Assembly: GCF_002339505.1 (NCBI RefSeq)
Contig: NZ_DDJO01000013.1
Span: 97,962 to 161,961 of the forward strand
Direction: 5' to 3'
Length of the DNA: 64,000 bases
Source of the DNA: Corynebacterium sp. UBA2622
GTDB lineage: Bacteria > Actinomycetota > Actinomycetes > Mycobacteriales > Mycobacteriaceae
Shown: piece by piece, positions 44,550 through 53,100 of the stretch
Numbering within the stretch: position 1 is the stretch's first letter
How the letters are laid out: each line of letters opens with the position of its first letter
Program-made: the position numbers and the translations under genes
Notes under the pieces: model-generated
What the model was told of the DNA's origin: nothing
What the model saw: the letters and a program-made list of their open reading frames with translations, nothing else
Database searches by the model: none

Positions 44550-44735
44550 TATGAGCCGAATCTCTACCGCCCTCTGCGATCCCTCGGAGCGGGCGGCGGG
44601 GAACCGGGGAACCACATTGGCCGTTCGGCCTTTCCCTGGGGTGAATGGGGCGCAAGGGCGACGTCGAGAAGCGTCGCGGAGCGTTGCAGGGCTGTTTCTC
44701 AATCCCAACCCGTCAGCTAACCCGGTAGGCAGCAG
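44550..44735 (+). ncRNA. c-di-AMP riboswitch (ydaO-yuaA family)
   Basis: The stretch carries the conserved landmarks of the ydaO class in order: CCGAATC at the 5' end, GGGGAACCACA (44612 on), GGGGTGAAT (44638 on), TTTCTCAATCCCAACCCGTC, then AGCTAACCCGGTAGGC at the 3' end. Short stems (GGCCGTTCGGCC; GCGACG with CGTCGC) fit the expected arms. In actinobacteria this class controls wall hydrolase genes and is an OFF switch for c-di-AMP. It ends only about 20 bases before the NlpC/P60 start and no separate terminator is seen, so control may act on the ribosome site. Confidence 0.85.
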
Positions 44736-44757
44736 AGATGATATGGAGAAAAATTAC

Positions 44758-45369
44758 GTGGCTAACCACCGTCGTCAGAACAACACCGTTGCACGCAACG
44801 TGGCCGCAGCGACCGCTGTCGTAGCGGGTACCGCCATCCTCGCACCCGCCGCTGGCGCAACCGAGGTTCGCGTTCCGAACAGCCCCGTTTCCGTCGATGT
44901 TCCGGGCCTGGAGAACGTCCCCGGTCTGGCCACCGTCCCCGGTGTGAGCGAGTGGGTTCCCTCCATGGCGGACGTCGAGGGCCAGCAGGCTCCGGCTTTC
45001 ACCGCGCCTTCCATCACGCAGCCGTCCGCCGGCCAGTCCATCGTGGACATCGCACGTAGCAAGATCGGTGCCCCGTACGTGTACGGTGCGTCCGGCCCGG
45101 CCGCCTTCGACTGCTCCGGATTCACCTCCTGGGTCTACGCCCAGGCCGGCAAGTCCATCCCGCGCACCTCCCAGGCTCAGGCGAGCGCCGGCCAGAGCGT
45201 CCCGCTCGACCAGTTGCAGCCCGGTGACATCGTCGCCTTCTACGGTGGGGCCTCCCACGTCGGCATCTACACCGGCAACGGCACAATCATCGACGCCCTC
45301 AACGACGGCATCCCGGTGGGCGAGCGCCCGCTCGACATGATGCCGATCCACTCCGCAGTTCGCTTCTAG
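44758..45369 (+). CDS. Secreted NlpC/P60 peptidoglycan endopeptidase
   Basis: This 203-residue protein has a signal peptide (VANHRRQNNTVARNV..., hydrophobic core AATAVVAGTAILAPAAGA), a linker of about 75 residues and a C-terminal NlpC/P60 domain. The catalytic cysteine is in FDCSGFTSWVY and the histidine in SHVGIYTGNG. It should cut peptide stems in the wall, most likely gamma-D-Glu-mDAP. GTG 44758 with GGAGAA seven bases upstream is preferred; ATG 44743 is an alternative. The c-di-AMP riboswitch directly precedes it. A second NlpC/P60 gene follows. Confidence 0.9.
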   Translation: MANHRRQNNTVARNVAAATAVVAGTAILAPAAGATEVRVPNSPVSVDVPGLENVPGLATVPGVSEWVPSMADVEGQQAPAFTAPSITQPSAGQSIVDIARSKIGAPYVYGASGPAAFDCSGFTSWVYAQAGKSIPRTSQAQASAGQSVPLDQLQPGDIVAFYGGASHVGIYTGNGTIIDALNDGIPVGERPLDMMPIHSAVRF

Positions 45370-45400
45370 GATTCATCTCCGGGTTGCCGCCCGTGTCCGG

Positions 45401-45443
45401 CCCGCCCTTCTGCCTCCCATCCGGGGGAGCGGGGCGGGTTTTT
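45401..45443 (+). terminator. Terminator after first NlpC/P60 gene
   Basis: CCCGCCC (45401-45407) pairs with GGGCGGG (45432-45438), and inner CTCCC pairs with GGGAG; TTTTTG follows. It isolates the riboswitch-controlled gene from the next one. Confidence 0.8.
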
Positions 45444-45504
45444 GCGGTTCAGGCTTCCGGGTGGCGGCGTTATGCGGGCCCGCTTGCGCCCGCCTCTGCA
45501 CGTC

Positions 45505-45532
45505 TTGACCCTGGCGCGCGTACGGCTATAGT
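45505..45532 (+). promoter_or_regulatory. Promoter of the coiled-coil NlpC/P60 gene
   Basis: TTGACC (45505-45510) and TATAGT (45527-45532) are 16 bases apart, close to consensus. The leader would be about 60 bases and contains no ydaO motif. Confidence 0.65.
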
Positions 45533-45602
45533 TAGATAACGGTTTTGTAAAGTAGCGGCCGGCCGGTGCGGGCGCGGCGCTGACAATTGAAAGAGGACCT
45601 CT

Positions 45603-46637
45603 GTGGGAAAGCACTCTCGTCGGTCCGGCCGCGGCGCTCTGCGCGGCACGGTCTCCGTTCTCGCCCTGAGCGCCGGTGTCGCCGGTTCTCTCCCGGTACC
45701 GGCTCACGCCGATGACGTCGACTCAATGATCACGGACTTGGAGTCTTTCTCCCAGGAGGCCAACGGCAAGAACGAGGAGATCAAGACCACCGAGGACGAG
45801 ATCGCAGCCGCCGAGGCGCGCCTGAACGACCTGCGGGGCAGGGTCGACGAGACGCAGCGGGAGCTTGTCTCCGCCGACGCCGCACGCGAGCAGGAGCGCA
45901 AGAACTTCGACGAGATCGCCGCCTCCCAGAACCGCACCTCGCGCTCGGACATGATCATTACGAGCCTCGGCGCCGAGAACCCGCAGATGCTGATCGACCG
46001 CGCGGCCTACCTCGGCTCCATCTCCCGGAACACCGACCGCGCGATGGCGGAGCTGAAGCGCGCCAACGACGAGGCGGCGGCCCGCGCCAACGCCGCAAAC
46101 ATTGCCGTGGCAGAGACCGAGTTCCAGCGCAACCAGCTCGATTCGAAGCGTTCAAAATTGGAGCAGGAACGCGGCGAGCTTGATGAGAAGGTGCGTCAGC
46201 TGCAGTCGAAGGTCGACGGGCTGAGCCCCGAGCAGCGGGCCAGGTGGGAAAACAAGGGCAGGCCGATCGCGGCCCCTCTCGCGGATCTTTCCTCCGCCGG
46301 AGCGGGGGTTGTCGGTGCCGCCCTCGCACAGCTGGGCAAACCGTATGGGTGGGGCGCGAGCGGGCCGGACCAGTTCGACTGCTCGGGCCTCATGCTCTGG
46401 GCCTACGCTCAGAACGGCAAGTCCATTCCGCGCACCTCCCAGGCGCAGCTCGCGGGTGGGACCCCGGTGCCCCTCTCGGCGCTGCAGCCGGGTGATATCA
46501 TCGGTTACTACCCGGGCACGACCCACGTGGGCATGTACATCGGTAACGGCCAGGTGGTCCACGCTTCCGATTACGGCATCCCGGTTCAGGTCGTTCCCTT
46601 CGACTCCATGCCGATCCAGGGCGCCGTCCGCTACTAG
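45603..46637 (+). CDS. Secreted NlpC/P60 endopeptidase with coiled-coil domain (RipC-like)
   Basis: This 344-residue protein has a signal peptide ending near VPAHADD (about residue 36), a long helical coiled coil (about 40-215, including KNEEIKTTEDEIAAAEARL and a second arm with SKRSKLEQERGELDEK) and a C-terminal NlpC/P60 domain with the cysteine in FDCSGLMLWAY and histidine in THVGMYIGNG. Coiled-coil hydrolases of this type are switched on by FtsEX or similar partners, so a role in cell separation is likely. The start is GTG 45603 with AAAGAGGA upstream. It stops 30 bases before pimB. Confidence 0.9.
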   Translation: MGKHSRRSGRGALRGTVSVLALSAGVAGSLPVPAHADDVDSMITDLESFSQEANGKNEEIKTTEDEIAAAEARLNDLRGRVDETQRELVSADAAREQERKNFDEIAASQNRTSRSDMIITSLGAENPQMLIDRAAYLGSISRNTDRAMAELKRANDEAAARANAANIAVAETEFQRNQLDSKRSKLEQERGELDEKVRQLQSKVDGLSPEQRARWENKGRPIAAPLADLSSAGAGVVGAALAQLGKPYGWGASGPDQFDCSGLMLWAYAQNGKSIPRTSQAQLAGGTPVPLSALQPGDIIGYYPGTTHVGMYIGNGQVVHASDYGIPVQVVPFDSMPIQGAVRY

Positions 46638-46667
46638 CACCCCCGCCCCGCGCGCGGGGCTGCCGCA

Positions 46668-47819
46668 ATGACCACCCTGCTTGTCACCAACGACTTCCCG
46701 CCCACCGTCGGCGGGATTCAGTCGTACCTGAGGGACTACGCGGGGGAGTTCGTGGCGCGTGCCGGTGCGGGTGAGCTGATCGTGTTCGCCTCCACTCAGG
46801 ACGCCGAAGCGGCGCGGGAGTGGGATGCCGGCGCCCCCTACGAGGTGATCCGCTGGCCGGGCCGGGTCATGCTGCCCACGCCGGCGGTGCGCCGCCGCAT
46901 GCAGGCCATCATCCGCGCCCGCGGGGTCGAAACCGTGTGGTTCGGTGCGGCGGCGCCGCTCGCCGTGATGGGTGGGGCGGCGAAGGCGGCGGGTGCGGTG
47001 CGGGTCGTTGCCACCACCCACGGCCACGAGGTGGGGTGGTCGATGATCCCCCTTGCCCGCGGTGTACTGCACCGGGTCGGTGAAAGCGCCGACGTGATCA
47101 CGTACATCTCGGAGTACACCCTCCGGCGCTTCCACCGGGCGTTCGGTACACGCGCGCGCTACGTGGCGCTGCCGTCCGGGGTGGACACCGCCTTCTTCCG
47201 CCCCGCCACGCCGGGCCAGCGCCACGCAACCCGAGGGGTGCTCGGCGTCGGCGACGCGCCGCTGATCGTCTGCGCCTCGCGCCTGGTGGCACGGAAAGGG
47301 CAGGACCAGCTCATCCGGGTGATGCCCCGCGTGCGTTCGCTTGTCGACGGCACGCGACTCGTCATCGTCGGAACGGGGCCGTACGGGCGCACCCTGCGCG
47401 CCCTCGCCGCGGACCTGCCTGACGCTGACCGTGGGAGCGTGATGTTCACCGGGGCGGTCTCCCGCGACGAGCTCCGGGACCTCGTCGCCGCGGCGGACGT
47501 TTTCGCAATGCCCGCGCGCACCCGCGGGGGCGGGCTGGATGTGGAGGGGCTTGGAATCGTCTACCTGGAGGCGCAGGCCTGCGGTGTACCGGTGGTCGCC
47601 GGGGACTCTGGCGGGGCCCCGGAAACCGTCGGGGACGGAGGGGGAGTGGTGGTCGGAGGGCGCGACACGGAGGCGCTGGCCGAACAGCTCGGCGCCCTGC
47701 TGCGGGACGCCCCGGGTCGCGCAGCGATGGGGGAGGCGGGCCGGAGGGGCGTCGAGAAGCGTTTCGCGTGGGACGAGCTGGGCGACCGTCTTTTCAAGGT
47801 ATTGACAGGCGGGCATTAG
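46668..47819 (+). CDS. pimB: GDP-mannose-dependent mannosyltransferase PimB' (GT4)
   Basis: PimB' adds the second mannose to phosphatidylinositol mannoside on the cytoplasmic side of the membrane. The 383-residue GT-B protein begins TLLVTNDFPPTVGGIQSYL, binds phosphate through GGIQ, and has SRLVARKGQD before the nucleotide domain and the E-x7-E signature in GLGIVYLEAQACGVPVVA. The gene order with the NlpC/P60 genes and glk matches C. glutamicum. It stops 11 bases before glk. Confidence 0.88.
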   Translation: MTTLLVTNDFPPTVGGIQSYLRDYAGEFVARAGAGELIVFASTQDAEAAREWDAGAPYEVIRWPGRVMLPTPAVRRRMQAIIRARGVETVWFGAAAPLAVMGGAAKAAGAVRVVATTHGHEVGWSMIPLARGVLHRVGESADVITYISEYTLRRFHRAFGTRARYVALPSGVDTAFFRPATPGQRHATRGVLGVGDAPLIVCASRLVARKGQDQLIRVMPRVRSLVDGTRLVIVGTGPYGRTLRALAADLPDADRGSVMFTGAVSRDELRDLVAAADVFAMPARTRGGGLDVEGLGIVYLEAQACGVPVVAGDSGGAPETVGDGGGVVVGGRDTEALAEQLGALLRDAPGRAAMGEAGRRGVEKRFAWDELGDRLFKVLTGGH

Positions 47820-47830
47820 ACTGGGTGGCT

Positions 47831-48808
47831 ATGTCTCTGCCTGCCAGTTCGCCCCCCAGCTCCGCCCGTCCGCTCACCGTCGGATTCGACATCGGCGGGA
47901 CGAACGTGCGGGCTGGCGTGGTGGACGGCGACGGGCGGATCGTCGCGAGACGCGAGACGCGCACCCCCGAGGGCGACGAGGCGCTGACCGCCGCGATCAC
48001 GGACATCGTCCGCGGGTTGCGCGCGGAGTACGACATCCGCGCCGTCGGCGCCGCGGTGGCGGGGTTCCTCGATCCGGAGTGCGAGATCGTCCGCTTTGCG
48101 CCGCACCTGGCGTGGCGGAACGACGAGCCAGTCAAGGCAAGGCTCGAGGGCGCCCTCGGGTTGCCGGTGCGCCTGGAACATGACGCCAACGCCGCGGCCT
48201 GGGGCGAGTACCGCTTCGGGGCCGCGCGCCAGGCCCGCACGTGGGTTTTCTTCGCGGTGGGCACCGGCATCGGCGCAACACTCATGCACGACGGGGAAAT
48301 CTACCGCGGATCCTTCGGCACCGCGCCCGAGTTCGGGCACCTTACGGTGGTACCGGGCGGCCGGGTGTGCTCCTGCGGCAAGCAGGGGTGCCTCGAGCGC
48401 TACGCCTCCGGAACAGCCCTGGTGGACACCGCGGTTGAGGTGGCCGGCGGCGGCGGGTTCAAAAAATGCGGCCTGTACCGCAAGGTGGTGGACAAGCGGG
48501 CGACGGGCCACGATGTCATGCACGCCGCCCGGGAAGGCGACCCGCTCGGGGTGGCGACGATCGACAACTTCGCGCAGTGGCTCGGCAAGGGCCTGTCAAT
48601 CGTCGCGGACGTGCTTGACCCGGCACTCATCGTCCTGGGAGGGGGAGTCAGCGCGGATGCGGACCTCTTCCTCGACGCGGCGCGCGAGGCGCTCAACCAC
48701 AACATCGTCGGCGCGGGGTACCGCCCGGTGCCGGAGATAGTCCGGGCTGAGCTGGGGCCGGATGCAGGTATGATCGGGGTCGCTAATCTGGCCCGGGAAC
48801 ACGTGTGA
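47831..48808 (+). CDS. glk: Glucokinase, ROK family
   Basis: This 325-residue cytosolic sugar kinase phosphorylates glucose with ATP (some corynebacterial enzymes also use polyphosphate, but those are a different gene). Visible are the phosphate motif FDIGGTNVRAG, catalytic region LEHDANAAAWGE, EFGHLTVV and the zinc motif CSCGKQGCLE. TAGACT (47817-47822) ends eight bases before ATG 47831, so a leaderless transcript is likely even though pimB is close. Its end overlaps a possible GTG of plsC. Confidence 0.93.
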   Translation: MSLPASSPPSSARPLTVGFDIGGTNVRAGVVDGDGRIVARRETRTPEGDEALTAAITDIVRGLRAEYDIRAVGAAVAGFLDPECEIVRFAPHLAWRNDEPVKARLEGALGLPVRLEHDANAAAWGEYRFGAARQARTWVFFAVGTGIGATLMHDGEIYRGSFGTAPEFGHLTVVPGGRVCSCGKQGCLERYASGTALVDTAVEVAGGGGFKKCGLYRKVVDKRATGHDVMHAAREGDPLGVATIDNFAQWLGKGLSIVADVLDPALIVLGGGVSADADLFLDAAREALNHNIVGAGYRPVPEIVRAELGPDAGMIGVANLAREHV

Positions 48809-48825
48809 AGAGGATTGACGCTGAT

Positions 48826-49563
48826 ATGACCAACTATTGGTACACGTTTTTCAAGGCGACCATCGGCCCGCCGCTGTTCCTCTGGAACCGCCCCACCATC
48901 ACGGGGGCGGAGAACATTCCAAAAAAGGGCGCGGCGCTGCTCGTGTCCAACCACGAGGCGGTGATGGACTCCTTCTACCTGCCCCTGATGGTGTGGCGCC
49001 AGATGACCTTCCCGGCCAAGAAGGAGTACTTCACCGCCCCGGGTGTCGTCGGCCGGGTGAAGCGCTTCTTCTTCAGCTCAGCCGGGCAGATCGCCGTGGA
49101 CCGAAGCGCCTCGGGCGCCGGTGACGCCCTCCGGGCGGCCGCGAAGGGCGTCCTGGACCGCGGCGAGCTCATGTGCATCTACCCCGAGGGCACCCGCTCG
49201 CCCGATGGGCGGATCTACCGTGGCCGGACGGGCGTGGCGCGCATCGCCATGGAAAACAACGTGCCCGTCGTTCCGCTCGTGATGATCGGCTCGCGGGAGG
49301 CCAACCCGATAGGAACCGTGTTCCCCCGGCCACGCCGTGTGCACATCAGGGTGGGCGAGGCCATCGACCCCCACGCGTGGGCCCGGGAAAACGGATACGA
49401 GCCTTCATCACGCGAGGTCATGCGTCCCTTCACCGACTACGTCATGTCCCGCCTGGTGGAGCTCTCCGGCAACGAGTACGTGGACATGTACGCCTCCGAG
49501 GTGAAGAAATCCCTCGAAGCGGGTGAAGGCTACCCCGCGGGCGCGGAACCGGCCGGCCGGTAA
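48826..49563 (+). CDS. plsC: 1-acylglycerol-3-phosphate O-acyltransferase
   Basis: PlsC makes phosphatidic acid at the membrane. The 245-residue protein has NHEAVMDSFY (the HX4D catalytic motif) and YPEGTRSPDG (acceptor-binding), and a hydrophobic N-terminal region. ATG 48826 is used; AGAGGA lies 11 bases upstream. GTG 48805, overlapping glk, would add seven residues. The tail after residue 215 is short and hydrophilic. The location supports phospholipid supply for the PIM pathway of pimB. Confidence 0.9.
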   Translation: MTNYWYTFFKATIGPPLFLWNRPTITGAENIPKKGAALLVSNHEAVMDSFYLPLMVWRQMTFPAKKEYFTAPGVVGRVKRFFFSSAGQIAVDRSASGAGDALRAAAKGVLDRGELMCIYPEGTRSPDGRIYRGRTGVARIAMENNVPVVPLVMIGSREANPIGTVFPRPRRVHIRVGEAIDPHAWARENGYEPSSREVMRPFTDYVMSRLVELSGNEYVDMYASEVKKSLEAGEGYPAGAEPAGR

Positions 49564-49578
49564 ATTAGGATCTCACTC

Positions 49579-49758
49579 ATGGATCGGGATCTCATCACGC
49601 GCTTTGTCCTCTGCAGCGCCCTCCTCGCTGTCTTTCTCGTCGCCTCCTTCACGCATTTCCACGTCAACGTCGTGGGGCCCGTGGCTGTGATCGGGGTGGC
49701 AGTGGTGATGTTCTGGCCACGCCACGCCGACGACGCGGTGGAGGAGCAGGTGGGCTGA
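49579..49758 (+). CDS. Small single/double-pass membrane protein
   Basis: This 59-residue protein is MDRDLITRFVLCSALLAVFL at its start, with hydrophobic segments at about 8-26 and 30-47 and the acidic tail RHADDAVEEQVG. TAGGAT (49566-49571) ends seven bases before the ATG, so it may be leaderless; AGGA could also act as a ribosome site. It lies 15 bases after plsC and one base before the ribonuclease gene. The function is unknown. Being under 60 residues it is easily missed. Confidence 0.6.
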   Translation: MDRDLITRFVLCSALLAVFLVASFTHFHVNVVGPVAVIGVAVVMFWPRHADDAVEEQVG

Positions 49759-49759
49759 G

Positions 49760-50281
49760 GTGCGCTACTTCTACGACACCGAATTCATCGAGGACGGCTC
49801 GACAATTGAGCTCGTCTCCATCGGCATTGTGGCGGAGGACGGCCGCGAGTACTACGCGGTGTCCACCGACTTCCACGCCTCCCGCGCGAACCAGTGGGTG
49901 CGCAAGAATGTGCTGGACAAACTGCCGAACCCGCGAAGTAAGGTGTGGAAGCCCAACTCCGTGATCCGCGCCGAGATCCTGGAGTTCGTCCGCTCCGCCG
50001 ACGGGGATCCCGAGCTGTGGGCGTGGGTGGCTGCGTACGACCACGTGGTCCTCGCCCAGCTCTGGGGAGACATGTCCGGTTTGCCCCGGCAGATCCCGCG
50101 GTTCACCCGCGAGCTCAAGCAGTACTGGGAGATGGCGGGGCGGCCGAAGCTTCCTGACGTCCCCGCGGGTAACCACGACGCGCTTGTCGACGCCCGGCAC
50201 AACCTGGCCAAGTTCCGGGTCTGCTTGGGCGCGCTCCCGTTGGACGGGAGGGGTCGCGCCGTCCACTCCGCGGGAAATTGA
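49760..50281 (+). CDS. 3'-5' exoribonuclease, RNase AS type (DEDD fold)
   Basis: This 173-residue protein resembles mycobacterial Rv2179c, a 3'-5' exoribonuclease acting on adenylate-rich tails. The first DEDD motif is YFYDTEFIEDG at the N-terminus (Asp, Glu); the later pair is WVAAYDHVVLAQL and NHDALVDARHNL (His, Asp). The GTG start is one base after the preceding small gene and GGGCTGAG provides a weak site. It lies before aroG, as Rv2179c lies by aroG in M. tuberculosis. Confidence 0.85.
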   Translation: MRYFYDTEFIEDGSTIELVSIGIVAEDGREYYAVSTDFHASRANQWVRKNVLDKLPNPRSKVWKPNSVIRAEILEFVRSADGDPELWAWVAAYDHVVLAQLWGDMSGLPRQIPRFTRELKQYWEMAGRPKLPDVPAGNHDALVDARHNLAKFRVCLGALPLDGRGRAVHSAGN

Positions 50282-50352
50282 TTCCGCTGCATGGGCGTGG
50301 CTCCCGGGCCCGGGAGTGACCGGCCCCTAAAACCCGTGGTAGAACTGTAGGG

Positions 50353-51741
50353 GTGAGTTGGACGATTGATATCCCGAAGAGTGTTCTGCCGGACCTCCCC
50401 CCGCTTCCCGGTGACCTGAACGAGAAGTTTCAGGACGTGCTGTCCCGCGATGCCAAGCAGCAGCCGAGCTGGGACGAGCACGAGGCGGGTTACGTCCGCA
50501 AGATCCTCGAGTCCGTCCCGCCCGTCGTCCTCGCCCCCGAGGTCGAGGAGGTCAAGCAGAAGCTTGCCGATGTCGCGCTCGGCAGGGCGTTCCTGCTGCA
50601 GGGCGGTGACTGCGCGGAGACCTTCGAGTCCAACACCGAGCCCCACATCCGCGCCAACGTGCGCACGCTGCTGCAGATGGCGGCGGTGCTCACCTACGGC
50701 GCCTCCGTGCCCGTCGTGAAGCTGGGCCGGATTGCGGGGCAGTTCGCCAAACCCCGCTCCTCCGACCTCGACGCAAACGGTCTGCCGAACTACCGCGGTG
50801 ACATCGTCAACGGGGTCGAGCCCACGCCCGAGGCGCGCCGCCACGACCCGGCACGCATGGTCCGCGCCTACGCCAACGCCTCCGCGGCAATGAACCTGGT
50901 GCGCGCCCTCGTCGCCTCCGGGACGGCGGACCTGCACAACATCAACGACTGGAACCGTCAGTTCGTGGCCAACTCCCCGGCAGGCGCGCGCTACGAGGCG
51001 CTGGCCCGCGAGATTTCGCGCTCCCTGGCGTTCATGAGCGCCTGCGGGGTCAACGACGCCCACTTGCGCACCTCCGAGATCTTCGCCTCCCACGAGGCTC
51101 TCCTGGTGGACTACGAACGCGCCATGCTGCGCCTCGCGGAGGACAACCAGGGAAACACGAAGCTCTACGACCTCTCGGCGCACCAGCTCTGGATCGGGGA
51201 GCGCACCCGCGGAATCGAAGACTTCCACGTCAATTTCGCAGCCCTGATCAACAACCCGATCGGCCTCAAGCTCGGCCCGAAGGTCACGCCGGAGGAAGCC
51301 GTCGCCTACGCCGACAAGCTGGATCCGGACCGCGAGCCCGGCCGCCTCACCCTGGTCATCCGCATGGGTCACGAGAACGTGCGCACGGTGCTGCCCGGGA
51401 TCATCAACGCCGTCGAGGCCTCCGGGCATAAGGTGGTCTGGCAATCCGACCCGATGCACGGCAACACCTTCACCGCGTCGAACGGGTACAAGACCCGGCA
51501 CTTCGACAAGATCATCGACGAGGTGCAGGGCTTCTTCGAGGTGCACCGCCAGCTGGGGACCCATCCGGGCGGCATCCACATCGAGCTCACCGGCGAGAAC
51601 GTCACCGAGTGCCTCGGCGGCGCGCAGGACATCACGGACCTTGACCTGCCGGGCCGCTACGAGTCCGCGTGCGACCCGCGCCTGAACACCGAGCAGGCCC
51701 TCGAACTTGCCTTCCTGGTGGCGGAAATGCTGCGCTACTGA
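50353..51741 (+). CDS. aroG: 3-deoxy-7-phosphoheptulonate synthase, class II
   Basis: This is the first enzyme of aromatic synthesis, joining phosphoenolpyruvate and erythrose 4-phosphate. The 462-residue protein is of the plant-like class II type: LLQGGDCAETF, KLGRIAGQFAKPRS, WIGERTRGIEDFHVN, and the metal-site segments DPMHGNTF and GIHIELTGENVTEC. GTG 50353 lies seven bases after TAGAAC, so it may be leaderless. In C. glutamicum this type works with a chorismate mutase encoded elsewhere. It converges on pknL with a 21-base gap. Confidence 0.95.
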   Translation: MSWTIDIPKSVLPDLPPLPGDLNEKFQDVLSRDAKQQPSWDEHEAGYVRKILESVPPVVLAPEVEEVKQKLADVALGRAFLLQGGDCAETFESNTEPHIRANVRTLLQMAAVLTYGASVPVVKLGRIAGQFAKPRSSDLDANGLPNYRGDIVNGVEPTPEARRHDPARMVRAYANASAAMNLVRALVASGTADLHNINDWNRQFVANSPAGARYEALAREISRSLAFMSACGVNDAHLRTSEIFASHEALLVDYERAMLRLAEDNQGNTKLYDLSAHQLWIGERTRGIEDFHVNFAALINNPIGLKLGPKVTPEEAVAYADKLDPDREPGRLTLVIRMGHENVRTVLPGIINAVEASGHKVVWQSDPMHGNTFTASNGYKTRHFDKIIDEVQGFFEVHRQLGTHPGGIHIELTGENVTECLGGAQDITDLDLPGRYESACDPRLNTEQALELAFLVAEMLRY

Positions 51742-51762
51742 CGGATGCGGGCGGGCTGGCAG

Positions 51763-53100
51763 CTACCCCGCGATGAGCTGCGGAAGCTGGCCGTAGCTGC
51801 CCGATCCGAACCACCACGCCCCGACGAGGACGGCACCGGTGAGCGCGACCGCCCCGATGAGGAATAGCGCCAGGGCGACACCGGAGCGGTTTGTCACGGG
51901 CTTGATTGCCGGCGGCGGTGGTACCTCGCGGCGCTCGGAAACGGGGGCGGGGGAGACGGCCGGGTGTGCGGGGGTCGCGGACACCGCCGCGGGGGCGGGC
52001 GAGACGGCCGGTGGAACGGGGACGCGGGAGCTGCCCCCGCGACCGGTATCGGCGCGCCACTGCTCTGGCGCGCCGCGATTGGCGCGGGGCTCCGGCTCAA
52101 CGGCGGGGAAGAGGCGCTGCTCCAGGGCGCGCGTTCGCGGCTCCACCGCGGGGGCCGGGCCGAGGCGGGAGCTGCCGGCCGCCGCGGTGAACGTCGTCGG
52201 GTGCGCCGCCGCGCGGTTGGCGGCCGAGTTCGTGGGTACCGGGACGGTGTAATCGGGAAGGTGAAGCGCGGCGGCGACGTCGTCGAGGGCGGCGAGGAAC
52301 TCGCCGGCGTCGTGGAACCGGTCGCGGGGTTCGCGGGCGGTTGCGGTGGCGACGAGCTCGTCGAAAAGCTTCGGCACACCCTCGATGCGCGAGGAAGGGG
52401 GTGGGACATCGCTGCGCAGCCTCGCGTAGGCGTGGGCGAGGGGATTCTCCCCGGAAAACGGCGTGCGGCCGGTGAGAAGCTCGAAAAGGACGATGCCGGC
52501 GGAGTAGACGTCGGACGCCTGTGTCATGGATGTCCCGTCGACCTGCTCGGGGGAGAGGTAGGAGACGGTGCCGACGATCTGGTCGGTCGTGTGGGGCGAG
52601 TCGGCTGCGGCCCGAACGAGGCCGAAGTCCGCGAGTTTGACGGAGTGGTCGCTGTTTATCAGCACGTTGTCGGGTTTGATGTCGCGGTGGACCATGCCCT
52701 TGGAGTGGGCAACGCTCAGCCCGGTGAGAACCGCGCGCATCACGGCGGTTGCGGCGTGAGGGGGCATGGGCCCGCGTTCGGCGAGCAGCTCACGGAGGGT
52801 CCCGCCCGTGATCAGCTCCATGATGAGAAAGACCTGGTCCGGGTCATTGCCGCCCGCGGAGAAGTCGTACACGTTGACGAGGTTGGGGTGGGAGAGCTTC
52901 GCCATGGCGAGGGCCTCGCGTCGGAAGCGCTCGCGGAAGACGCCGTCGTGTACGTAGCGGGCGTCCATCACCTTGGCCGCCACCTCGCGGTCCAGGCGGG
53001 TGTCCACGCACCGGAAGACCGTCGACATCCCGCCGCGCGCGATCGGGCGGTCGATGACGTATCGTCCCTCCAGGTAGTCCCCAACTTCGAGCGTGGCCAT
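51763..53100 (-). CDS. pknL: Transmembrane Ser/Thr protein kinase, PknL-like, no PASTA domains
   Basis: This 445-residue protein has an intact kinase domain in about residues 14-275: ARGGMSTV, VAAKVMD, HRDIKPDN, DFGLV and GTVSYLSPEQ. A Pro/Ala-rich linker follows (about 295-405), one membrane segment (about 407-431) and only 14 outer residues. The tail YGQLPQLIAG resembles the start of a PASTA repeat and then stops. I recall C. glutamicum PknL as much longer with PASTA domains, and M. tuberculosis PknL as short without. ATG 53100 is six bases from a CATACT -10-like element. It diverges from its probable substrate gene. Confidence 0.9.
   Translation of the reverse strand: MATLEVGDYLEGRYVIDRPIARGGMSTVFRCVDTRLDREVAAKVMDARYVHDGVFRERFRREALAMAKLSHPNLVNVYDFSAGGNDPDQVFLIMELITGGTLRELLAERGPMPPHAATAVMRAVLTGLSVAHSKGMVHRDIKPDNVLINSDHSVKLADFGLVRAAADSPHTTDQIVGTVSYLSPEQVDGTSMTQASDVYSAGIVLFELLTGRTPFSGENPLAHAYARLRSDVPPPSSRIEGVPKLFDELVATATAREPRDRFHDAGEFLAALDDVAAALHLPDYTVPVPTNSAANRAAAHPTTFTAAAGSSRLGPAPAVEPRTRALEQRLFPAVEPEPRANRGAPEQWRADTGRGGSSRVPVPPAVSPAPAAVSATPAHPAVSPAPVSERREVPPPPAIKPVTNRSGVALALFLIGAVALTGAVLVGAWWFGSGSYGQLPQLIAG

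Noticed and set aside
45370..45602. Second ydaO riboswitch before the coiled-coil NlpC/P60 gene
   Set aside because: None of the conserved aptamer segments occur; only a terminator and a promoter are seen.
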